Positions 52,899 to 61,531 of a stretch of 64,000 bases of DNA are shown piece after piece (within the stretch, counting starts at the first letter, position 1; every line of letters starts with the position of its first letter). The position numbers and the translations under genes are program-made. Location: assembly GCA_046329575.1 (NCBI GenBank), contig JAXLUJ010000005.1, positions 1 through 64,000 of the forward strand, read 5' to 3'. Below the pieces are notes generated by a model, which was given only the letters and a program-made list of their open reading frames with translations, did not search any database and had not been told where the DNA came from. The stretch is from UBA1941 sp046329575. Its GTDB lineage: Bacteria > Bacteroidota > Bacteroidia > Chitinophagales > LD1.

Positions 52899-54611
52899 TT
52901 AAATGGTTGCTTCGCGAATATCCTTCACTTGCAATTGCAAGGAAGTTTTGTTGTTGAAATGATTTTCTTCGATATGAAAGCAAACGTCTATCGGGCCATG
53001 CTCCAGCAGCGCCATTTTGTGACCCAGCCCAAACCCAATGCCGGCAAGGCTTTCAGCCCCCGGATTCCGAAGCGATAGTTTAAGATGCTGCTCTTTCACT
53101 ACGCGGCTCCAGCCGTTATTCTGCATGTTTTTCAGCATAAAAACGGGTTTCATATTTCCCGGCCCAAAAGGCGCCATTTGTTGCAGGATATTGTAAAAAC
53201 GATAATCGATATCGCCGGGTGCGATTTCGGCATCTATCGGAATTTCCGGAATCAACTGTTCGGGTGTGATTTTTGAACTCACTACAGCTTCGAACCTTTC
53301 GGTGAAGGCAGGAAGAAGCTCTGCTCGTAAAGTAAGTCCGGCAGCGGCGCGATGGCCGCCGAACTGAATCAGCAGATCGCGGCATTCGTAAATTGCTTCG
53401 TACAAATCGAAGCCGTTTACAGAACGCGCAGAGCCGCTAATCACTTCTCCCTGGCCGGTAAGAATAATGGTTGGGCGGTGGTAGTGTTCAATAAGACGAG
53501 AAGCCACAATACCCACCACGCCTTTGTGCCAGGCCGGATGATGGAGTACGGTTGACTTTTTATTTTGGAGAGAAGATTCGGCCAGAATCATTTCGATGGC
53601 TTCCTCCGTTATGGATTTATCGAGGTCTTTGCGCTCGCGATTCAAAGATTGAAGCGTTTCGGCGGCTTCCTGGTTAGCGGCAGGAGCGGCTTCGCCTATA
53701 AGTAATTTGACAGCATGGCGGCCGTCATCCATTCTGCCGGCGGCATTAATTCGTGGGCCAAGAATAAAAACCACATCGGTGATAGACAAGCTACGGTTCA
53801 CCACGGCCACTTCCAGCAGCGATCGCAAACCTGCGCTTGGCGCAGTATTGAGTTGCTTCAGTCCATAGTGAGCGAGGATGCGATTTTCGCCGGTTATAGG
53901 AACAATGTCGCAGGCGATGCTGGTGCATACCAGGTCGAGCATTGTAAATAAATCTTCCTGCGGAATACCCTGTTGTAAACAAAATGCCTGCATCAGTTTG
54001 AATCCGATGCCGCAACCGCTCAATTCTTTATATGGATAATGACAGTCGTTTCGTTTGGGATCCAAAACCGCTACGGCCGCGGGAATTTCATTGCCGGGCA
54101 AGTGGTGATCACAAATAATGAAATCGATTTTTTTGGCGGTAGCGTAATTCACTTTGTCGATCGACTTGATGCCGCAATCCAGCGCAATGATGAGCGTGAA
54201 GTTATTCGCTTCGGCAAAGTCAATGCTTTCGGTTGAAATGCCATAACCTTCGCGATAGCGATGCGGAATGTAGTAGTCGATACGGTCATAAAACTTAAGA
54301 AGGAAGCGATACACCAAAGCCACAGCGGTGGTTCCATCCACATCATAATCGCCATAAATCAGAATTTTTTCGCCGCCGGCCATAGCGGCAATGATTCGAT
54401 TCACGGCATGGTTCATATCCTTCATCAGGAATGGATCGTGAAGATCGTGAAGTGATGGGCGAAAAAACTTTCGCGCATCTTCATAGTTCGTAATACCGCG
54501 CTGTACCAGTAAGCGGCACAACACCGGATGAATGTTTAAGCTTTCCCGAAGGGCATTAAATTGGTTTTGGTCGGGGGTGAGCAGCGACCATTTTTTTTCT
54601 GTAATAGGCAT
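52899..54611 (-). CDS. recJ: Single-stranded-DNA-specific exonuclease RecJ
   Basis: A 570-aa DHH-family exonuclease. The DHH domain has IYGDYDVDGTTAVALVYR, ALDCGIKS and ICDHHLPG. The DHHA1 domain has HPAWHKGVVGIVASRL and FGGHRAAAGLT, and a C-terminal OB-type domain follows. It degrades single-stranded DNA 5' to 3' in recombination and repair. The length is normal. The stop of the subtilase lies 14 bp upstream on the same strand. Confidence 0.94.
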   Translation of the reverse strand: MPITEKKWSLLTPDQNQFNALRESLNIHPVLCRLLVQRGITNYEDARKFFRPSLHDLHDPFLMKDMNHAVNRIIAAMAGGEKILIYGDYDVDGTTAVALVYRFLLKFYDRIDYYIPHRYREGYGISTESIDFAEANNFTLIIALDCGIKSIDKVNYATAKKIDFIICDHHLPGNEIPAAVAVLDPKRNDCHYPYKELSGCGIGFKLMQAFCLQQGIPQEDLFTMLDLVCTSIACDIVPITGENRILAHYGLKQLNTAPSAGLRSLLEVAVVNRSLSITDVVFILGPRINAAGRMDDGRHAVKLLIGEAAPAANQEAAETLQSLNRERKDLDKSITEEAIEMILAESSLQNKKSTVLHHPAWHKGVVGIVASRLIEHYHRPTIILTGQGEVISGSARSVNGFDLYEAIYECRDLLIQFGGHRAAAGLTLRAELLPAFTERFEAVVSSKITPEQLIPEIPIDAEIAPGDIDYRFYNILQQMAPFGPGNMKPVFMLKNMQNNGWSRVVKEQHLKLSLRNPGAESLAGIGFGLGHKMALLEHGPIDVCFHIEENHFNNKTSLQLQVKDIREATI

Positions 54612-54625
54612 ACTGCAAAGATGCG

Positions 54626-56737
54626 CTATTCGTGCGCAATGGAGATGCGTATTGTAGAATTTTTGGAATTTGTTCCTTCAAAACGAAGCAGGTAGATGCC
54701 GTTATTAAGTTCAGCAATGTTGAGCGCCCCATCCTTTTCATTTTGAACTTCCTGTTGCATAATTAAACGTCCCGGCGCATCAAAAATCGTAACAATGCCG
54801 CTTTGTGGTTCGTTGAAAACAAAATGAATGAGATCGTTTGCCGGAATTGGACTAATGCGCATCGCATCGCCATTCACGCTTTCGATTCCGGTAACATCGC
54901 GCATAATCTTTATGCTGTCTACCACACAGCCAAATTGATTTCTTACCGAAATCTGATGCGGCCCAGCGGTATTCACCACAAATATTTTTCCCACCTGAAA
55001 TGGTCCATTGTCGATGGCGTATTCCAGAATGTCTTTTCCGGCAGATGCCGTGACCACAAAATTTCCATCAGCGCCATTGTTGATGGGAACCACATGAATG
55101 CTATCAATGCGAATAGGCGCCGGATCGTAAACATCAATGGCGCGAACTAACTGGCAGGAAGAGCTGGTTTGGGTTACGGTTACTGCGTAGGCCCCGGCGG
55201 CCAAAGGTGAAACGGTGGTGGCAGAAGCGCCATTGTTCCAGTGATAGGTAAACGGACCGGTTCCGGATGGGGTGATGGAAACACTTCCCGAAGTGTCGCC
55301 AAAGCAAGTGTTGCCATGAGCAGTGGCCACCGCATCAAAATTGCAGTTGTTGCAGTTGTAAGTTAAAACATTGGAAACGGCGCGGAACATGTTCAGCCGG
55401 CCTTTTGTAGAAGTGTTGACCATAGATGGAATGGTATCTACCCCGGCAAGCAGATAAGAGCGCATGAGAAGCGCAAATGAGTCGGGATAATTGTGATAGT
55501 TATTGAGGAATTGCGGACAAGCAATCGCAAACATGGCGGCAATGGTTCCCGCTACATGAGGCGTGGCCATGGAGGTGCCGGTTAGCGTTCCGTAATTATT
55601 TCCCGGAGTAGTGGAAAGCACTTGTGTTCCGGGCGCGCCCAGATCCATGCTCACCGGTCCATAACCGGCGGAAACGTGCAGCAGATCGGTGCGTGTGGTA
55701 TTGGTTACAGAAATAGCAAAATTGCTGGGGCAGGCTGAAGGTACATCGTCTACCACATCAATGTTTACGGCGCTGTTGGGCCCGGCCACCGCATTCAGTA
55801 TACCATACTTTCCCAGCGAATCGTACATACTGCACCATATTGGAAAATCGGCAGGGTGTGCGCCATAGCTACCAACACCAAAGGAGGTGTTAGTGGAAAC
55901 CACAAACGCGCCTTTCGCCCCTGAGGTTTGCTGATACAGTTTGCGCATTTCTAAAATATAATCGTATGCTTCCACCACTTCCGATTCTTTTTCAGAAGAA
56001 CCGGCTATGGCCATTACTTTAACGCCGGGGCAAATTCCTGAAACGCCTATGCCGTTGTTGCCTTTTGCACCAATAATGCCTGCAATGTGGGTGCTGTGGG
56101 AGGAAGGAAAAACAAAAACACTGTCGGTATTGTCAAACACATCCCAGCCTCTGTAATCATCTATAAAACCATTGCCATCGTCATCTATATCGTTATTCGG
56201 AATTTCGTGATAGTTATAGAAATAATTAAGGTCTTCGTGGTTCTGATCAAAAGTGTTGTCGATTACGGCAACCACAATAGTATCGCCGGTTTTGGTAAGA
56301 TTGGATGTGTTGAGCGCCCAGGCCAGCGTAGCGCTGATATCGGCACCCCGCACGCCTGCTGATGCTCCGGTATTGCGCAGGTTCCACTGTTCAGAAAACC
56401 GAGAATCGTTGGGAAGATAAATCGCACGATTTTGAATGCGGTGATTGAATTGGGCGATTTGAACCGCGGGATGCCGCTTTAACTCAGGCAAAACATTTTG
56501 GTTGATGTTGCCCTTCACCAGCCAGATATTCATGCTGCGCGACAACGGTTTTACTACGCTAAGTGATGGAAAATGGTGAAGCAAAGTTTCGGGAGTTTCT
56601 GACGAACGCAGCTTTATCAGATATTGCCCAGGAATGGCAAACACCTCATCGTTCTGCGCTTTCACTATAAAGCTGCAAACCCACATCGCCAGCAACATCC
56701 AGCAATTCTTTCTACCTAAAAATTCAAACATTTTCAT
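54626..56737 (-). CDS. Subtilase (S8) with T9SS sorting domain
   Basis: A 703-aa exported protease with a signal peptide (WMLLAMWVCSFIVKAQ). An N-terminal pro-region is followed by a catalytic S8 domain: Asp in VVAVIDNTFDQNHED, His in SSHSTHIAGIIG, Ser in GTSMATPHVAG. A PKD-like or SprB-like beta domain (GDTSGSVSITPSGTGPFTYH) follows. The C-terminal ~80 residues form a type A sorting domain (MRISPIPANDLIHFVF, then AELNNGIYLLRFEG). It is secreted through the outer membrane by T9SS. It overlaps the KMO stop by 14 bp. Confidence 0.93.
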   Translation of the reverse strand: MKMFEFLGRKNCWMLLAMWVCSFIVKAQNDEVFAIPGQYLIKLRSSETPETLLHHFPSLSVVKPLSRSMNIWLVKGNINQNVLPELKRHPAVQIAQFNHRIQNRAIYLPNDSRFSEQWNLRNTGASAGVRGADISATLAWALNTSNLTKTGDTIVVAVIDNTFDQNHEDLNYFYNYHEIPNNDIDDDGNGFIDDYRGWDVFDNTDSVFVFPSSHSTHIAGIIGAKGNNGIGVSGICPGVKVMAIAGSSEKESEVVEAYDYILEMRKLYQQTSGAKGAFVVSTNTSFGVGSYGAHPADFPIWCSMYDSLGKYGILNAVAGPNSAVNIDVVDDVPSACPSNFAISVTNTTRTDLLHVSAGYGPVSMDLGAPGTQVLSTTPGNNYGTLTGTSMATPHVAGTIAAMFAIACPQFLNNYHNYPDSFALLMRSYLLAGVDTIPSMVNTSTKGRLNMFRAVSNVLTYNCNNCNFDAVATAHGNTCFGDTSGSVSITPSGTGPFTYHWNNGASATTVSPLAAGAYAVTVTQTSSSCQLVRAIDVYDPAPIRIDSIHVVPINNGADGNFVVTASAGKDILEYAIDNGPFQVGKIFVVNTAGPHQISVRNQFGCVVDSIKIMRDVTGIESVNGDAMRISPIPANDLIHFVFNEPQSGIVTIFDAPGRLIMQQEVQNEKDGALNIAELNNGIYLLRFEGTNSKNSTIRISIAHE

Positions 56738-58067
56738 CTAACCACTTTTTTGCAATTTCCAGCACTTCGCTGCTTTCCCAACGCGTTTCAATAGTATCAA
56801 GACGCATAATCTGATCGAGCAGTTCGGCCTGTTTGTCGGCTTTTTTACGTGCCAAAGCGTAAGGAGTTTGGTCGAACGTTACCATGGAATATAGCGTATT
56901 GAACTTTTCAGGGAAAGCAGCTGCAATTCTTTTCTCTATTTTCAAACGCAACTGAAATGCCGGCTGCGCGCTCAAGTCGCGCATTTCGATGAAGTTATAC
57001 AGCGCTAAATCGGCAATGGCATCGGCATTGGGTTTGCGCTCCTGTTGCCATTGGTCTAAAGCGGCGTCCCAATCTTTTTCGCTATCTAAAAATTGATCAA
57101 GCAAACGCACATCTTCAAATCCGCAGTTCATGCCTTGTCCGTAAAACGGCACCACACCATGTGCTGCATCGCCAATAAGAGCGGCATTTCCATGCACCCA
57201 CGGATAGCTGCGCATGGTGGCCAGATACGAAGTGGGATTGGCGAAGAAATCTTCGAGCAGGTTAGGCATATGGGGCACGGCCGAAGGAAAGTGTTGTTGA
57301 AAATAAGCCGCCACGGCAGTTTTATCGGTAAGATGCTCAAAAGAATTTTCGCCTTTGAATGCTGTAAAAAGTGTGCAGGTGAAACTGCCGTCGGGATTCG
57401 GAAGCGCAATCATCATAAAGCTTTTGCGCGGCCAGATGTGCAGGGCGTTCTTTTCTATTCGGAATCCGCCGCCTTCAGCCTGCGGAATATGCAATTCCTT
57501 GTAGCCATACTGCTCATAAGTTTGCGAAAACGTAAACATGGGCAGCTTCTGCATTTCATAACGAACTGCCGAAAAGGCACCATCGGCCCCAAACATAAAA
57601 TCGCTGGAAGCCTTTGTAATACTGCCATTCAGCGGATTTCTAAAAGTGATTTCGTTGGTGTTGAAATCGATATGCTCAAATTGCTGATCGAAATGAAAAG
57701 CAACGTTCGGCATTTTTTCAGCGCTGTTGATCATAGCAATGTTCAGGTCGCCACGCGAAACGCTATAAATCGCTTGTCCGTCCTTGCCATATGGAATGAA
57801 ATCGGTAGAACCGTCTAAATGATGCACCATCCGCCCTTTCATCGGCACGGCAATACTTTCCACCAATTCTCGCAATCCAATTTTTTCTAATGCAGCCCAA
57901 CCGCGGTTGCTAAGAGCCAAATTAATAGACCGGCCGCCTATATAACCCGCCTTCCGCATATCAGAACGGCGCTCATAAACGTTTATGTTATAACCCCTTT
58001 TGGCTAAATAGCAGGTAAGCACGGCTCCTACAAGGCCGCCGCCAACGATGTTGATTGACTTTTTCAT
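56724..58067 (-). CDS. kmo: Kynurenine 3-monooxygenase
   Basis: A 447-aa FAD monooxygenase. The FAD fold is INIVGGGLVGAVLTCYLAKR, and SRGDLNIAMINSAE, GADGAFSAVR and LIGDAAHGVVPFYGQGMNCG follow. This set is diagnostic of KMO, which makes 3-hydroxykynurenine from kynurenine with NADPH and O2, the substrate of kynU. The ATG at 58067 is chosen over 58148 because it starts the FAD fold. It is divergent from the DUF3127 gene (81 bp). Confidence 0.94.
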   Translation of the reverse strand: MKKSINIVGGGLVGAVLTCYLAKRGYNINVYERRSDMRKAGYIGGRSINLALSNRGWAALEKIGLRELVESIAVPMKGRMVHHLDGSTDFIPYGKDGQAIYSVSRGDLNIAMINSAEKMPNVAFHFDQQFEHIDFNTNEITFRNPLNGSITKASSDFMFGADGAFSAVRYEMQKLPMFTFSQTYEQYGYKELHIPQAEGGGFRIEKNALHIWPRKSFMMIALPNPDGSFTCTLFTAFKGENSFEHLTDKTAVAAYFQQHFPSAVPHMPNLLEDFFANPTSYLATMRSYPWVHGNAALIGDAAHGVVPFYGQGMNCGFEDVRLLDQFLDSEKDWDAALDQWQQERKPNADAIADLALYNFIEMRDLSAQPAFQLRLKIEKRIAAAFPEKFNTLYSMVTFDQTPYALARKKADKQAELLDQIMRLDTIETRWESSEVLEIAKKWLDENV

Positions 58068-58148
58068 TTTGAGTTCATCGAATTTGCTTTTCGAAGGAAG
58101 CAATTCCGCAATTGAAAACGAAAACAAAAACTTTTTACATTCGCCCAC

Positions 58149-58526
58149 ATGGAAATTTCCGGAAAACTATTTACGGTATTGCCCGAGGTGAGCGGCGAAG
58201 GAAAAAATGGCCGTTGGGTAAAGTGCGACTTTGTGTTGGAAACGCAGGAGAAATATCCCAAAAAAGTTTGTTTAACAGCCTGGAGCGATCAGGTAGAGCT
58301 GGTAAAAAGCCTGCCGATTGCCAGCGATATGAAAGTGCAGTTTGATGTTGATAGCCGCGAATACAACGGCAAATGGTACACTAACCTGAAGGCCTGGCGC
58401 ATCGAAGCGGCTGCCGGTCCCGCAGCGCGCGAAAACAATGCCGCAGCTTCCGGTTTCCGTGCCGAGCGAACCCTGCGCGACGACGCTCCCGGCGGCCGCG
58501 AAATGGACGATGATCTTCCTTTTTAA
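58149..58526 (+). CDS. DUF3127 protein with SSB-like acidic tail
   Basis: A 125-aa protein. An OB-fold-like beta domain lies in residues 1-85 (MEISGKLFTVLPEVSGEG, KVCLTAWSDQVELVK, WYTNLKAWRIEAA), followed by an Ala-rich linker and the C-terminal tip MDDDLPF. That tip closely resembles the SSB C-terminal peptide (DDDIPF) that recruits partner proteins. The family is known as DUF3127. A ssDNA role is inferred from the tail and fold. Confidence 0.85.
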   Translation: MEISGKLFTVLPEVSGEGKNGRWVKCDFVLETQEKYPKKVCLTAWSDQVELVKSLPIASDMKVQFDVDSREYNGKWYTNLKAWRIEAAAGPAARENNAAASGFRAERTLRDDAPGGREMDDDLPF

Positions 58527-58544
58527 ATAACTAAAAATAATAAC

Positions 58545-59078
58545 ATGAAAAAAACCACAAAAATTCTGGCATCGGTTGCGGTGCTGTGCGCGCTCATACT
58601 TGCGGGCTGCTCTAAGGAAAACACCACAGCTTATATTGATTTGGGCACCTGGCAATTGATGGATGATGGCACCGTGCGCGATCATTACATCGAAAGCTAC
58701 AGCACCATCAAAGGCAGCGATATCAAAAGTATTTTCAGCGCCGCCGGAATCTCTGAGTCTGATTTGGACCGTTTGAAAGAAGTGAAACTGGATACGCTTC
58801 GTATTGAAGCTGAAGGTGGCCATTTGCTGGATGCTTACGATTTTGGCGATGTGGCTTTTGTTCGCGATGCCGATACCGTTAAAGTGGCTTATGCCGGAAC
58901 CATTGATAAAACGGCTGCGGAAGTAAAAATGGAATCGCAGTTTAACGATCTGGCGAAGTTTGTAAACTTCACTGATTTCAAAATCCGCACCCGGGTGTAT
59001 CGCAATGTTGCTGCGCCAACCGGCGCCCGCGTACTTACCGGCCATCTGCGCCTGCGTGTGGTAGTTGCGCCAAAATAA
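58545..59078 (+). CDS. Hypothetical lipoprotein, 177 aa
   Basis: A lipoprotein by its lipobox (LCALILAGCSKEN, Cys about residue 22), with a mixed alpha/beta mature part and beta strands at the C-terminus (LTGHLRLRVVVAPK). The family is not recognised. It follows the DUF3127 gene by 18 bp and is closed by a strong terminator. Confidence 0.75.
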   Translation: MKKTTKILASVAVLCALILAGCSKENTTAYIDLGTWQLMDDGTVRDHYIESYSTIKGSDIKSIFSAAGISESDLDRLKEVKLDTLRIEAEGGHLLDAYDFGDVAFVRDADTVKVAYAGTIDKTAAEVKMESQFNDLAKFVNFTDFKIRTRVYRNVAAPTGARVLTGHLRLRVVVAPK

Positions 59079-59101
59079 TTTTTCTGAAAAATAATCAGCA
59101 G

Positions 59102-59133
59102 GCCGCAGAATCATTTCTGCGGCTTGTTTTTTT
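59102..59133 (+). terminator. Strong intrinsic terminator
   Basis: A perfect 9-bp stem GCCGCAGAA/TTCTGCGGC with a TCAT loop is followed by TTGTTTTTTT. It lies 23 bp after the lipoprotein stop and closes the DUF3127-lipoprotein unit. Confidence 0.9.
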
Positions 59134-59300
59134 ATGGCGGCTGCCGCTGCAATCCGCTCGTTCCTCGCGGCTCAGCGGCACCGCGTGCTTTCAGGCTACG
59201 CTAACGCTCCGGTGCTACGGCTTCGCCTTCGCACGCCCGCCAAAGGCGGGCCCTTGCCGCCCGCTGCCGCAACGCCTGGCGGTGCCCATAAAGTGAGGCT
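59134..59300. repeat. GC-rich mosaic repeat fragment, copy 4
   Basis: A GC-rich block between the terminator and the glycosyltransferase. It shares motif style with copies 1-3 (gcggctgccgctgcaatccgc, ctcgcggctcagcggcaccgc, ggcggtgccc). It also holds a GCCCGCCAAAGGCGGGC hairpin (59237-59253). It lacks the AT-rich core. A long open frame through it with no conserved residues is not a gene. The relation to the other copies is weaker than among copies 1-3. Confidence 0.5.
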
Positions 59301-59306
59301 TGCTGT

Positions 59307-59314
59307 TATCTTTG
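59307..59314 (+). promoter_or_regulatory. -7 element of the glycosyltransferase
   Basis: TATCTTTG matches TAnnTTTG, with 5 bp to the ATG at 59320; the transcript would be leaderless or nearly so. No TTG at -33 is seen. Confidence 0.35.
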
Positions 59315-59319
59315 AATTA

Positions 59320-60084
59320 ATGATACCCATTTCGGCTTACGTACTAACCAAGAACAGCGAAAAACATCTTGCGGAAATTTTGCAGAAACTGCATTACGTG
59401 GCCGATGAAATTCTGGTGATCGACAGCGGCAGTACCGATGCTACTGAAAAAATTGCGAAGCAGTTGAATGATGTCACCTTTCTTCTTCATCCATTCGCAA
59501 ACTTTAAAGAGCAACGTTTGTTTGCCGAAAGAACGGCCCGCCACGATATGATTTTGTTTCTGGATTGCGACGAAGTTCCTGATCACGATTTTGTGGTGGC
59601 GCTGCGGAAAATGAAAAGCGAGGGATTTCACCAGGATGCTTATGCGGTTAAACGCACCTGGTGGGTGCTGGGCAAGCAAGTACATACCATTTATCCGGTA
59701 ATGTCGCCCGATTTTCCGGTGCGGCTGTACAACCGCAACGTCACTTCATTTCAGCGGTCACCCATAGTTCATGAAATGCCCGAAGGCCATACCGGAGAAG
59801 GCGTGATAGCCGGTAACGTGCGCCACTACACTTTCGAAACTGAAGAAGAACTACAACAAAAGCTGGAGTTGTACACTGATTTGGCTGCGCGGGATTTGGT
59901 ACAAAAGAAAAAGCCGATCCATTTTTTAAAACAGGTGTTTAGTCCGCCTGCGGCTTGGTTCAAATGGTATTTTGTGAAGAAAGGGTATAAAGACGGATGG
60001 TTAGGATTTCAACTAAGCCGATATGCTTTTAATTATACGCGTAAGAAGTATATAAAAGCAGCGCAGTTGCTGAAGGCCGGCTAA
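59320..60084 (+). CDS. Glycosyltransferase family 2, WaaE/KdtX-like
   Basis: A 254-aa GT-A fold enzyme. It shows ISAYVLTKNSEKHLAEIL, ILVIDSGSTDATEKIA, LFLDCDEVPDHDF (metal DxD-type site) and VRLYNRNVTSF. The C-terminal region has amphipathic helices for membrane association (FSPPAAWFKWYFVKKGYKDG). The layout matches WaaE-type LPS-core glucosyltransferases. The ATG at 59320 begins the conserved fold; the frame upstream is in repeat DNA. The sugar is unknown. Confidence 0.85.
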   Translation: MIPISAYVLTKNSEKHLAEILQKLHYVADEILVIDSGSTDATEKIAKQLNDVTFLLHPFANFKEQRLFAERTARHDMILFLDCDEVPDHDFVVALRKMKSEGFHQDAYAVKRTWWVLGKQVHTIYPVMSPDFPVRLYNRNVTSFQRSPIVHEMPEGHTGEGVIAGNVRHYTFETEEELQQKLELYTDLAARDLVQKKKPIHFLKQVFSPPAAWFKWYFVKKGYKDGWLGFQLSRYAFNYTRKKYIKAAQLLKAG

Positions 60085-60174
60085 TTAGAAATGTTGACCG
60101 CCTTCGCTTTTCGCCTATGATTTTTAACAGCACCAAGACTGATTTATGTAAGCGCAGCGCGGGTTTGGAGCCTT

Positions 60175-60182
60175 TATTTTTG
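60175..60182 (+). promoter_or_regulatory. -7 element candidate for the 125-aa gene
   Basis: TATTTTTG matches TAnnTTTG, 16 bp upstream of the ATG at 60199. A TTTG is present at 60163-60166 but is too close for a -33 element. Confidence 0.35.
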
Positions 60183-60198
60183 TTGTTAAATAACAACT

Positions 60199-60576
60199 AT
60201 GATTGAAAAACACAAGAAGCAGTATGGCGTTTGGATGGATTCGCACCACGCCACGGTAGTAGGCCGCGAGCATATCGACAATGGAAATTTCATGGTGCTG
60301 GCGCACATCAAGAATAGCGGCACCCATGGCAACAGCAATGAAAGCTCGTTACATCACGAGCAAATAGCATTGATGCATAAGTTCTTCAAAGAAATTGCAT
60401 CCAAAATGCAGAACATCGACGAGATTCATGTAACCGGAACAGGCCCGGCCAAAGAGCAATTCATTCACTATTTAAAAGAAACGCCGCAGTACAAGCATGC
60501 TGCCGCTTCTGATAGCACAAACAACAAAATGACCGATGAGCATTTAGTGGAGTTTTTTGCAAAACGTTATCACTAA
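60199..60576 (+). CDS. Hypothetical protein, possible bacterial eRF1-like
   Basis: A 125-aa soluble protein. It starts KKQYGVWMDSHHATVVGRE and continues with HHEQIALMHKFFKEIASKM and DEIHVTGTGPAKEQFIHYL. The strand-helix pattern and GxGPAKEQF turn resemble small RNase-H-like or archaeal/eukaryotic release-factor-like (baeRF) proteins. That is only a hint. It overlaps the convergent rnpA stop by 4 bp. Confidence 0.6.
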   Translation: MIEKHKKQYGVWMDSHHATVVGREHIDNGNFMVLAHIKNSGTHGNSNESSLHHEQIALMHKFFKEIASKMQNIDEIHVTGTGPAKEQFIHYLKETPQYKHAAASDSTNNKMTDEHLVEFFAKRYH

Positions 60577-60974
60577 GTTTTAGCAGGGAACTGGTGGTGC
60601 AGCTTCAACAACAGTTTGTCGATAGCTGCATTCACCACATCAAATGCCGGGATGGCGCTGCCTTTATACACAAGGGCCAGCGCCATTTGCATTTGGTGTT
60701 GATGCAATTTCATGTACAAGGCTCCTTTGCGGTGGCGCCACGATTCGCGCAACAATCTTTTAATGCGGTTACGGTCGTGAGCGCGCTTGAAATTCTTTTT
60801 AGGAACGCTCATAAGGATTTGGGCGGGGGTGGGGTTGGGAAGAGGGGTAAAAAAATAAACGAGGGTAAAACCGTTATGATGAACGGCCTTACCCTCGCGG
60901 AATAGCATTTCTATAAGCCCTAACTTGCACAGCCTTTCGTTCTTTGAAAAACGAAGGTGGTTCAAATCGGGCAA
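60573..60974 (-). CDS. rnpA: Ribonuclease P protein component
   Basis: A 133-aa protein if it starts at the TTG at 60974 (LPDLNHLRFSK), directly after rpmH (stop 60979). The family core is SKNERLCKLGLIEMLF and VPKKNFKRAHDRNRIKRLLRESWR, with the RNR and KRLLRE conserved basic patch. It binds RNase P RNA and helps cleave pre-tRNA. ATG starts further upstream lie inside rpmH. A start at TTG 60965 is an alternative. Confidence 0.9.
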   Translation of the reverse strand: MPDLNHLRFSKNERLCKLGLIEMLFREGKAVHHNGFTLVYFFTPLPNPTPAQILMSVPKKNFKRAHDRNRIKRLLRESWRHRKGALYMKLHQHQMQMALALVYKGSAIPAFDVVNAAIDKLLLKLHHQFPAKT

Positions 60975-60978
60975 AGGA

Positions 60979-61134
60979 TTACTTAAGTCTTGTTTCGCTT
61001 GAAACGGTAAGCTTCGCGCGTCCCCGTCCTCTTCTGCGTGCCAGTACTTTTCTGCCATTTTTGGTTTTCATTCTTGAGCGGAATCCGTGTTTGTTAACGC
61101 GTTTTCTGCGGCTTGGTTGGAACGTACGTTTCAT
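60979..61134 (-). CDS. rpmH: 50S ribosomal protein L34
   Basis: A 51-aa protein: MKRTFQPSRRKRVNKHGFR and KNGRKVLARRRGRGRAKL are the invariant L34 sequence. It has the usual order rpmH-rnpA (5 bp or overlapping). It starts at ATG 61134. rpmH and rnpA often lie near the origin in bacteria. Confidence 0.97.
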   Translation of the reverse strand: MKRTFQPSRRKRVNKHGFRSRMKTKNGRKVLARRRGRGRAKLTVSSETRLK

Positions 61135-61531
61135 TGCTTCTAATTTATCTTTTTTCCAAAAGGACGGCAAATGTAAACAATTTTTCCACAATCAGAAAGA
61201 ATTTATGAGTTAAGAAGCCGATGCTTGCTTCTGTACAAATCTTTCGCCCATCGGGCATCCAGGAGCAGCACATTTTTGTACCAACATTTCCCCACCGGCT
61301 TCTATTTGATTATTGCAGCCGCTTGGTTGTACAAAAAAATTTACGGATTACCAATGCTTTCTTTCAAAATAGTTGTTCACCAACCAAAAACACAACACTT
61401 TGATAAACAGCAGGTAGTGTATCAACATCTTTCAATTTAGACGGTGAATTGACTGTGTTGAACTTTAATTGTATCTTATTGTTGGAAACATAAAAGCGGG
61501 AAATATTTTTGTCGCCCTTTCAAAAAAAATC
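61135..61531. other. Divergent gap between rpmH and dnaB
   Basis: About 400 bp with no convincing gene. Two short overlapping plus-strand frames at 61221-61440 have no codon signal. The dnaB promoter lies at its right end. The left part should hold the rpmH promoter, but I see no clear element. Confidence 0.5.
61482..61511 (+). promoter_or_regulatory. dnaB promoter
   Basis: TTG at 61482-61484, then 19 bases, then TATTTTTG at 61504-61511. This is the best match in the window to the Bacteroidota promoter pattern TTG-N19-21-TAnnTTTG. The ATG is at 61532, so the leader would be about 14 nt. Confidence 0.6.

Noticed and set aside
59134..59319. N-terminal extension of the glycosyltransferase
   Set aside because: It reads through GC-rich repeat DNA with Ala- and Pro-rich nonsense; the GT2 fold begins at the ATG at 59320.
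61221..61440. Two overlapping short plus-strand frames between rpmH and dnaB
   Set aside because: No codon bias or conserved residues, and they overlap each other. The region is better read as promoter space.
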